From Stropharia rugosoannulata (taxonomy: Eukaryota; Basidiomycota; Agaricomycetes; Agaricales; Strophariaceae), in NCBI GenBank assembly GCA_028532985.1, contig JANCIK010000002.1:558001-622000 (forward strand): a stretch of 64,000 bases of DNA, read 5' to 3'. Shown piece by piece: positions 56,478 to 64,000 of the stretch. Made by a program: the position numbers and the translations under genes. The notes beneath the pieces were generated by a model that ran no database searches, was not told where the DNA came from, and worked only from the letters and a program-made list of their open reading frames with translations. Positions within the stretch are counted from its first letter, which is position 1; each line of letters opens with the position of its first letter.

Positions 56478-58140
56478 CTACAGCTCATCATGGATGTCAT
56501 CGCTGTCAAATCTCTGCTTCTTGAGCCACGTACTGATGATCTGGTTGGTCTGCGTAGGATTCTCCATATGTACCCAATGGGCCCCTGGGAGAGTCTATGC
56601 ACACACAATCAGACACACAGTACAAACAAAGATTTTTTACTCAAACGGCCTACCTCTGTCTTAAGGTTTTTGATATAATCAGCAGATCTCAAAATCTTGG
56701 CCGCAAGTATCCAATCACCGACGGGGTCCTAAAGTCAAATGTTAGGAATCATGTAAGTGAATCTTGTATTAGAGGAATCTACTTCTGTAGGATATATAGC
56801 TAGAACAGGTTGTGGCAAGGTAAAATTACCCAGCCATTGCGCATGTTCCCATGTTTGAAGGCGGTTCTATCGACATGAATTATGTAAGTGAGTTACCCCA
56901 GTGTCTATAATATTTACTACCTTTGTGGAGTAAAATCCCAATGCTGCCGTAGAGATTTTAGCCTCGTCCTATTAGATTAGAGTATGACACGTACTATTCT
57001 TGAACCCTTGTATAGTAAATTGTTCCACGAGATAATCCTCTTCCTCCGGTGTTATGAAAGGAATAGGGTCAATCTAATGTTTCAAGGTCAGTTCCCCATC
57101 ATACTACGTCACTTCTAAGAATTGACTGTACCACATCTACATCATTCCATGCACCTAAAAAGGTCTCCTTATTCCTCAGAAATGCGGGCGGTGGTGGACT
57201 CGCGACGCTCCTGAAAGTCCCGCGCAGGGTCCTCCGTATATCTTTGTCCAGTTCAGCCACAGCCTCGTCCGTTTGCGTGTCAAAAAATAGTTGATATGAT
57301 AATGATGGAAAGTGAGGCAGGAGTGCGTCTATGGGAATGAAGGGCCCGTTGGCCGGGAAATACTGCACCGCAGCGCTCATCAATCTCTGATACTTGAATT
57401 CGAGAAAAAAATAGACGAACGGGAACCACGATGCCTATTACAGCCTTAAATATGTCCGGTCTAAGTTTCGCCGCTTCATAACAAACGGACGAGCCCCAGT
57501 CGTGTCTGAAGAGCATTCAAATTGGCACTCTCCACAATATATCAAAAACAACTCACCCCATACAGATAGCCGTTTTCACGCCCGCATCGTTCAACAAGCA
57601 CACCAAATCATCGACCATGTCGACCATAGTTCCAGACGTCTGCGGGTCACCGGGGTGCGTCGAGCCACCAAAACCCCGCAGGTCAGGCACAACCAGGTGA
57701 TATTCGCTCTGATGACACAAGGAGAAATCGTCAGTCAACCGGGTGCACGGTAGACCACAAGAACTTAGCGGTAGGGAAGTACTTTGAATTTCTGGATCTG
57801 GTTCGCCCAGGTGCTCCAGATACTGGGCCAGCCATGTACCATTAATATCGTCGTCGGCGCCTCTGGGTTGATGTCCACATATTCTGCCCCATGACATGAG
57901 CTATACGCCCCAAAAGCAAACAACCTGAGAGGCAATTGGCGACTCGGACTGACTTAGCTGAATATCCACCACCTCATTACCCCCACTCCCTCTCCGCGTC
58001 GCTTTGCAAGCCGCATTCTTCACCGCGTATTCCGCAGGGTGGAATCCTTCAGCGGCAGTCGCCCGGACCGCGCACGCGCAGAGAGCACAAAGGAGGAATG
58101 GCAGCCAGCGCCTGGACAACATAGATATTCTGCGAGCCAT
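56478..58140 (-). CDS. Secreted alpha/beta hydrolase, epoxide-hydrolase-like
   Basis: Start ATG 58140 gives MARRISMLSRRWLPFLLCAL followed by CACAVRATAA, a good signal peptide. The mature part reads EGFHPAEYAVKNAACKATRR, EYVDINPEAPTTILMVHGWP (oxyanion HGWP), SEYHLVVPDLRGFGGSTHPG, and HDWGSSVCYEAAKLRPDIFK (nucleophile Asp in HDWG, which favours epoxide hydrolase over esterase). YFPANGPFIPIDALLPHFPS covers the cap and AHWVHMENPTQTNQIISTWL holds the catalytic His. It ends DIHDELR-like text at TAG 56478-56480. About eight short exons separated by 50-60 base introns. Most epoxide hydrolases are cytosolic or membrane-bound, so a cleaved signal peptide suggests extracellular detoxification of aromatic or lipid epoxides; that role is inference. 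Confidence 0.82.
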
Positions 58141-58379
58141 TGTTCCGTCAGTGCCGTGGTGCTGATTGGAGAGTCCCAGAAACAAGAATGAAATACCAAC
58201 TACAGTCGCAGAGATCAATACGTTGTGATGTCGGTGACGGGCCCAGCGCTGAGAGAAAGAATCAGACAGCTGTGGTAAGCCGACTTATATATTATATATG
58301 TCCGCTAGTCATGTCTTGATTATCATTACGGCACTGTCTCTTTCCCAGGTGAGATTAAAATGTCAAATTACCCCTCCGT

Positions 58380-58544
58380 CTAGACAGGAACCATCGTATA
58401 CCGATTATTAGGCTTGTTCCATCCTACAGAGAGAACGGCAGCGATTAGATGAACATACAAGGTATAAGAAAGAAATATATAGATTTGCCACGCCGTAGAA
58501 ACGATTTCGACTTGACCGGTTTGAGCCTCGCTAAGCTCAGCCAT
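58380..58544 (-). CDS. Possible 54-aa single-pass membrane protein
   Basis: Uninterrupted ATG-to-TAG frame: MAELSEAQTGQVEIVSTAWQ, then a hydrophobic helix IYIFLSYTLYVHLIAAVLSV, then a short polar tail ending MVPV. The acidic/polar start plus one helix resembles small tail-anchored or subunit-type membrane proteins, but I recognise no family. It is short enough to arise by chance. The surrounding 58141-58379 and 58545-58780 hold nothing else. Confidence 0.35.
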   Translation of the reverse strand: MAELSEAQTGQVEIVSTAWQIYIFLSYTLYVHLIAAVLSVGWNKPNNRYTMVPV

Positions 58545-58780
58545 CTTCAATGCTGCCTATCTTATATGCATAATCATTTATTGACATACTGATATGAATA
58601 CAACGTGTGGTAGGGAAATGGTGATGGTAGCGATGCACGACGGTTGAGGGTCTGTGAGCGTGTGTTGTTAATTTATGTGACAAGAAGCAAGAATGAAGAA
58701 TTAAATTATAGAGAGAAGAGGAAGAAAGGAATCAAAAGGAACATGAAGGTATGCAAGAACATGGGGATTGAAGGGGGAGA

Positions 58781-61154
58781 TCAGTCCACATCCTCCATTC
58801 CACCCGGAACTGGTGGAAAGCTAGGTGGAGGCAAGGGATGAGGCGTAGCAAGATCCGACGAAGGCCCGCCGAAGGCAAAGGGAATGTACATAGGCACTGA
58901 GGAGGAAGATGCTTCATTTGATGGTGATGTTGCTGGATGTGGGGAGGGTGAACGGGGAGCGGGGGACAGGTAAGACGCAAATGGTGACTGAACCGCGCCA
59001 CCTGATGAATTATTGCTAGACTGCTGAACAGTCCTACTACGCAGAGTAGTAGAGCCAGAAGTAGAAGTCACGGGTTCCACCGTCTTCGCTGAAGAAGTCC
59101 CCATCGACTTGGCGACGCTCTTATTGACCAAGTTCAGTTTCTTGCGCTCCAATTTCGCAAAGGTAGACAAGTTGACCAATGCCTCCACGACGTGGATCTT
59201 ACTTGGTCGTTCCCTCAACCTAAAATCACATTCGTTAGAACTGTAATCGCTTGAAAGGAATTACTGTAGCGCGGACCTATTTGTCATTTCGTTGACCAGA
59301 TCAGAAGATCGCAACCAGGGCATGATCTCCACAGCCCTAAGGTAAACTCTTCCAAGCACTCCATGGCCCCCCATCATAGTATGGCCCAAGTGGTTCCACC
59401 CATCAAAGATAGCTTTCAGGTTGGGCCGATATTCATCTCTTAAATCCTCCAAGTCCGGATCGTCCTGGTCGAGATCAACGTAGTTGAGTATGTCTGCGTC
59501 GTCGTCCCCATCCCCGCCGGGCATCATAGGCAGCCCCATCATCATAGCCGCAAACGCCATGGGGTTCAGCGGACCGTTCGATGCAGTAACTACGCGTTCA
59601 CCCCATGCCTCTACACGTGCCTTCCGCTCTGGAGTGCCATTCCGCAGTTTCAGTATTTCCTGCAGATCCTTCTTATTACCTTCATCCTCGATGTGCGAGA
59701 AGCAGGACCTCACGGTGTTGTAGGTGGCACGGATGCAGTCATGAAGCTCCATCTCTATGATCGCCAAGCCTCGGGTGTGGTACTGAGTGTGGTTAAGCAT
59801 CGCCACTGCACATTGCAAGGTATCCGCGTCCCGGGCGCGTAGCAGATAAGAGTAAGAGTCGAGCAGGGAAACAATCTTCCCTGGCTCATTGTTCGAAATG
59901 CGAATGTCGAGTGCTGCGACAAGATTATTTGCGGTATTGCCTTCCACCTTTGCCAGTATGTCGTTTACGCGATCGTCAGCTTCTTGGGCGTCTGCACTTA
60001 GGGTCATGAGGGTATTGTAGAGTTTGAGCGAGGGTTCCACTTCAAAAACAGAGAACAGATGGGCTTCAACGCGCGCTCGTAACTCGATTCGTTCCTCGTC
60101 CATATGATCTGGCCAATAACTTGCATGGAGATCGCAAGTACATGAGTGAGATGATTCATCTGAATAGCCATCTTCATCATCATCGTCAAAATCGGAATCT
60201 GCTTCCTCAGCATCTGAATCACTGTCGTGGAATCCTCCCGTTTCGTCGTCAACTGCTATAATAAGCGTTATGTCTAAGTGAAACTGCAGGAAACTTACAT
60301 GTTTTGCCACCATAAAGCAGCCTTCCTAATGAATCGATGCCGAGTGAAGTCTCGAGATCCTCTAGGAATAACGGAATTTTCTTCTTGTCACTTTCAGTGC
60401 CATTAGCCAGTAAGGACACGAAAAGATCTCGCCACACCCAGAGCAAGACCCTGTCCAGATTCTGTGGTCCTACCACTGAAAAGCGTTTTACAATCTTGTT
60501 GCGCTTGTTTTTCAGTGCAAGGCGAATGGGTAGGTTCATGACTGCACATTTGCATCTGTATAGCGTATGAGTATGTGGCACCACGATTTAAATATGCACC
60601 GACCCTCCGAGAGAAGAACGCCCAGAAAGCTGAAGTAGTGAATCAGCTATAAAAAGGAGACATGTATGGGCCAGAACGAAGTGGGCAGAATGCTCATAGA
60701 CAGTGCTCCATATATCGTTGATCCATGAGACCAAGCTATGTATAGTTTCCGCGAGTAATTCTTCTCGGTTGCTCCGCTCCTTGATGAAAGAAACTTTGGC
60801 GTCGCGTGCCAATTCGTCGAGAAGTGTGCCTATTTCTTTCCGCTTCGCCCGAAGATCCAGCTTGGGCACATCCTTGTATTTATGCCCAAGTTGCGCCGCT
60901 GCCAGGAGGACTGGATAAAGTGCATCAGGTCATAAACAAAGGATCGCAAGATCTGCCGTTACTATTCTTCGACCTTTCCTTGGGCAGTAAATCGACCAGT
61001 TTCGCCAAATGTTTTTCGACCAGTGCATGTTGGGCTTCCGGCGGCAAGTCAGCATAAAGCTGTGTGAATCTACGGGAACATCATCGGGTAGCGGCTGGTT
61101 CACATGCAGAGTCCTCGGGAGAAGTCATGCAACCACGTACATTGTGCTCATCAT
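58781..61154 (-). CDS. Conserved-looking protein of unknown function with acidic region
   Basis: I do not recognise this family. Start ATGATG at 61154-61149: MMST then FTQLYADLPPEAQHALVEKH, NILLAAAQLGHKYKDVPKLD, and a helical N-terminal half (LVSWINDIWSTVYEHSAHFV, RVLLWVWRDLFVSLLANGTE). An acidic run (DSDSDAEEADSDFDDDDEDG) follows, then CTCDLHASYWPDHMDEERIE. A helical repeat-like region comes next (VEAHLFSVFEVEPSLKLYNT, LVAALDIRISNNEPGKIVSL, MELHDCIRATYNTVRSCFSH), then GWNHLGHTMMGGHGVLGRVY. The C-terminus is Ser/Pro-rich (SPFASYLSPAPRSPSPHPAT) and ends PPVPGGMEDVD at 58781. About seven exons with clean splice signals; first joins checked (phase kept at 61030-60880). The helical texture suggests a scaffold, but no function is claimed. 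Confidence 0.7.
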
Positions 61155-62622
61155 CGTGTGAATTGCAGAGCAGCTCGACGGGGAGGACGTTGCACCAATG
61201 CGTTACGGCGACAGTAAGTCGGATAAAGTTTGTTGGAAAGGGGTAGCGGTGCCCGGAACTCGTGACGATTGAGAACGATTACGTAATAAATAACAACTTA
61301 TTCTAGTCTAAGACTGCTGTTACTCGAGTGCTCTTCCATCCACCTCTCGCCACTTTGCAGCCGTTTTGACATTCATACCATGTTGAAAAGTTCTCTGAAA
61401 CCTTCTACATGTCTAAAATCTCTTCAAACCTCTAGAAATCTGTTATGGACCGCTTATTTTCTTTAGAATATGAATCGTCATATTGCAAAACTCCCGAACA
61501 TATCATAACGCTCACGACTCGGCCTGTTGGCGACCTCGGCGGCCCTGCTAGGCCTGAGCCTCGGCAATAGCTGTAAAAAAAAAAAAATTGCAAAAAATCA
61601 CCTTTGGCGACGCTCGACCACATACACGCCCGATATATATTCGACGGTTATCTTTGTTTCAAGATCCCGTAAAAGGGCTGAACAAGTCCAAGGAAACATT
61701 CTTCAAGTCACCAAACTTCGTCTTCTTTTTATTCTTTAATCATCAGAAACGAAATACCTGTGTACCACGGCAACGCCTAGCACTAGGACTTTGGCAGTTA
61801 GCCTTCGTTGATGACGGAAGGAATATTGTTTCTATAGGTCCTTCGAAGATTAAACAATCACAGCCGGAGCCCTGTGTGAACTGCGAGTTTTTTTTTGCAA
61901 ACCCTATTTGACAAAAAGGAGACACTAAAGTGTTATTGAACAATATTTTTGACTTGAGAGTTCTTTTGTTTAAACTTAGTAAGTAACATACTCAACGCAT
62001 ACTGTGCTTACAACTCAATTATTTTGAAAAAGACACCCGCGCCGCCATTGTGATGGTTACTGGCCTTTTGTCCCTACTGAACTGAGTCATATAAATGCCT
62101 TTAAGTTGCAGTAGGCCATGACAACTTACAAGACTCTGGCCGGACTTGGTCTTGATAATGATTCGACATTTCAATGTTCTGATGATGTGTTGTCCATTTG
62201 TTCGATACTCACTAACGTCGGTTACCACGGTCCAGTCCTCAGAAAGTTGATTCTTTTTTAGTGTTTCTCTTTGTCCTTCCTAGCGCCTTTGTCCATGGAA
62301 AACGCATCACTTTCAAATCATTTTGTCAACCGGAAATTAAATAGGTGACAAGAAAGCTCTGCAAAGTCAGCCCGGCTTACGAGCAAGGCACGACAAATTC
62401 GATGTTTGTGGCAAATGGACCGAACAGCCTCGAGGCATAATGGACTTCCAAAAGTGGCTGCCGACCTCGTTGTTTCTTCTCAATGTGTTGCGCTGACGTT
62501 GTACACGTTGGAAACGCGCCTTATATGAATTTGTAGAAATATCTCGTGGTCCAGCGTTCATCTCCTAGATTCAACCGCAACCCTTACCCTGACTGCTTTG
62601 ACTCACAGCCAAGCGGGGTTCA
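61155..62622. other. Intergenic region
   Basis: 1.5 kb, AT-rich, with a 13-base A tract near 61575. Short open frames on both strands overlap and lack motifs. No gene, repeat family or RNA gene recognised. Confidence 0.5.
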
Positions 62623-64000
62623 ATGGCTACCCTTTCACCACAGCGCTCTCGCAGACCCCAACCCCAACAGATAAACTCAGGTATGTGTTGGTTCTCTTGA
62701 CGATTATATCATCACACGCACAGTCGTACGCCTACTATGATGGGCTGTTAGCTAGCATCCTCACTTGCGGGTTGGAACACCCTCACCTTGTAATCTCTAT
62801 GATGAAAGCGGACTGATAACGCTTTTTGTTTAGGCCCGATGCTCAACAGGGAGCCATCGCCGTCCCCTTCTCTTCGCGATAGGCCACGGGCAGTAAAGGG
62901 GCAGTCCATGCCTTTGATTCCAACAAATGCGCTCTTCGCCGTCCAACAAGGATCGCAGAATCAGCAGCAGCAGTCGAGTCCCACGATACCGAGTACAGGC
63001 GCACGGCGCTCACCGCCTCCTGGACAGATATCACGGCTTCTCCCCACCCCTCCTCAACCCAACTCTTCAAACTTTACTGAGGATCGCCGGATGTCTCCCC
63101 CTCCTGGATCGCAGCAGGTCCATGGGTCCTATCGCCCATCCCCCCGCGGGCCCATTCCCTATGCCGCAATGCTGGAGAGCATGGACGAGTTGGCGATAAC
63201 CCCACAGCTTCTCGCAGATATCGAGCGAGCAGATCAACAGTACCAGGCTTTGCTCCCAAATCATGGCTATACACCTTATAACACCGGCCCCCGGGGAGAG
63301 TCTCCCTCATCAGGTAAAGCGCAGAATAACATCGACCGGATCCGCGGCCCACCAAGCGGTGGGGCAATAAACGGCGCCAGTCCTGATCAGAGCCAGCAGC
63401 GTAGTTGGCCAACCCAGCCCCAGCGCGAGAGCCCCAAAGTTCGCGATCGGGCGTCGTTGGGCAATGGCTCCTCCCCTTTGATCCCAGGCTCTGGCCCATC
63501 TCACACGCCTGAGCGTCGGATGTCGCCTGTCCAGCACACCACACACACTATCTCCGGGGACCCCCACCCATCAAGCTACCTTGCTCAGTATAATAATCGT
63601 GAAGCGGCATCGATGCGAAGGGCACCGCCGTCTAACGATAGTCGATTGAACCTCTCGATGGCAAGCCAGACGCCCCCACTGCAGAATATCCCAACTCGCA
63701 CTCCCGACCGCTCTCTGCCTGTCCAGGAAGAAGACGAGGTGACCGCTAAAAATAACGGCAGTGCCTGGCAGATCAACGATCAGTCCACAGAGCAGCATCA
63801 CCACTCCTCTTCGCCGACTCCCTCTTCCGATCTCAACCCAGAGGTGGGCAATCAGCGGTTCGACAACGTCGGCATCTCGCACGCAAATCTCCCTGATGAA
63901 GATCAGGTACCCCCTAAACACGAGAACAACCACGTTCAGTACACCAAACGAGAATCGAGCACCGACGAGGATGGTAGCTACACTCCCAGATCACCAACAA
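62623..64000 (+). CDS. Large disordered Pro/Ser/Gln-rich protein, 5' part (runs off window)
   Basis: Exon 1 62623-62680 (MATLSPQRSRRPQPQQINS), intron 62681-62833 (GTATGT...TTTAG), then an open frame from 62834 to the right edge without a stop, more than 385 codons. Text is low-complexity: LNREPSPSPSLRDRPRAVKG, FAVQQGSQNQQQQSSPTIPS, RRSPPPGQISRLLPTPPQPN, with one more ordered helix, AAMLESMDELAITPQLLADI with ERADQQYQALLP, around residues 120-150. Later: PLIPGSGPSHTPERRMSPVQ, NIPTRTPDRSLPVQEEDEVT and STDEDGSYTPRSPT at the edge. It looks like the regulatory N-terminus of a larger signalling or nuclear protein whose folded domain lies outside the window. Family not recognised. Confidence 0.72.

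Overview
The window is nuclear DNA of a basidiomycete fungus, most likely an Agaricomycete and possibly a wood-decay polypore. Evidence: genes are dense and split by many 45-90 base introns with GT(R)NGT donors and CTAAC-like branch sites. The content is typical of mushrooms: a HET-domain protein, a CYP63-like P450, seven-transmembrane DUF6533/DUF6534-like proteins and a MYND protein, next to conserved housekeeping genes. There is no sign of bacterial, plasmid or viral organisation.

Layout. 1-3520: the 5' part of a coilin-like gene (minus, runs off the left edge) and a secreted amphipathic-helix protein (plus) built from a run of identical-length 33-nt exons. 4774-8960: a large mitochondrial pentatricopeptide-repeat protein. 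9415-9987: a lone ORF of unknown function. 11106-22952: the most unusual locus, four diverged copies (A, B, C, D) of an unrecognised proline/SR-rich family arranged as A-, B-, HET+, C+, D+ around a HET-domain gene. 23219-25720: a DHA2-type MFS drug transporter. 28068-29616: class II fructose-bisphosphate aldolase. 30239-31291: a MYND zinc-finger protein. 31879-33611: a DUF6533-type membrane protein. 34746-40725: a protein O-mannosyltransferase (Pmt2 type) and chaperonin subunit CCT2. 42622-45261: the P450. 46236-47402: uracil phosphoribosyltransferase. 48265-48352: an intron-containing tRNA-Thr. 48659-50051: an NAD-dependent epimerase-like protein. 51203-53031: a DUF6534-like membrane protein. 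53353-55887: SEC63. 56478-58140: a secreted epoxide-hydrolase-like enzyme. 58781-61154: a conserved acidic protein I do not recognise. 62623-end: the 5' part of a long disordered protein.

How the genes relate. The housekeeping genes (aldolase, CCT2, PMT2, SEC63, FUR1) are unrelated neighbours. PMT2 and SEC63 both act at the ER (O-mannosylation and protein translocation). The A-B-HET-C-D block looks like a real local unit. All four family copies keep the same exon plan: leader, an 'ESLVEALR'-type micro-domain, a coiled coil opening with EQQRxVVxYM, a paired beta-strand motif, a Pro-rich region with the signature LPIVPxMDGRFF, then an Arg/Ser region. The two inner copies also end in a membrane anchor. 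HET proteins act in fungal allorecognition, so a lineage-specific disordered family expanded around one is the best candidate here for an undescribed system.

Limits: gene models were drawn by eye from splice signals, reading frame and protein similarity. Internal exon borders of the many-exon genes are approximate unless given exactly.
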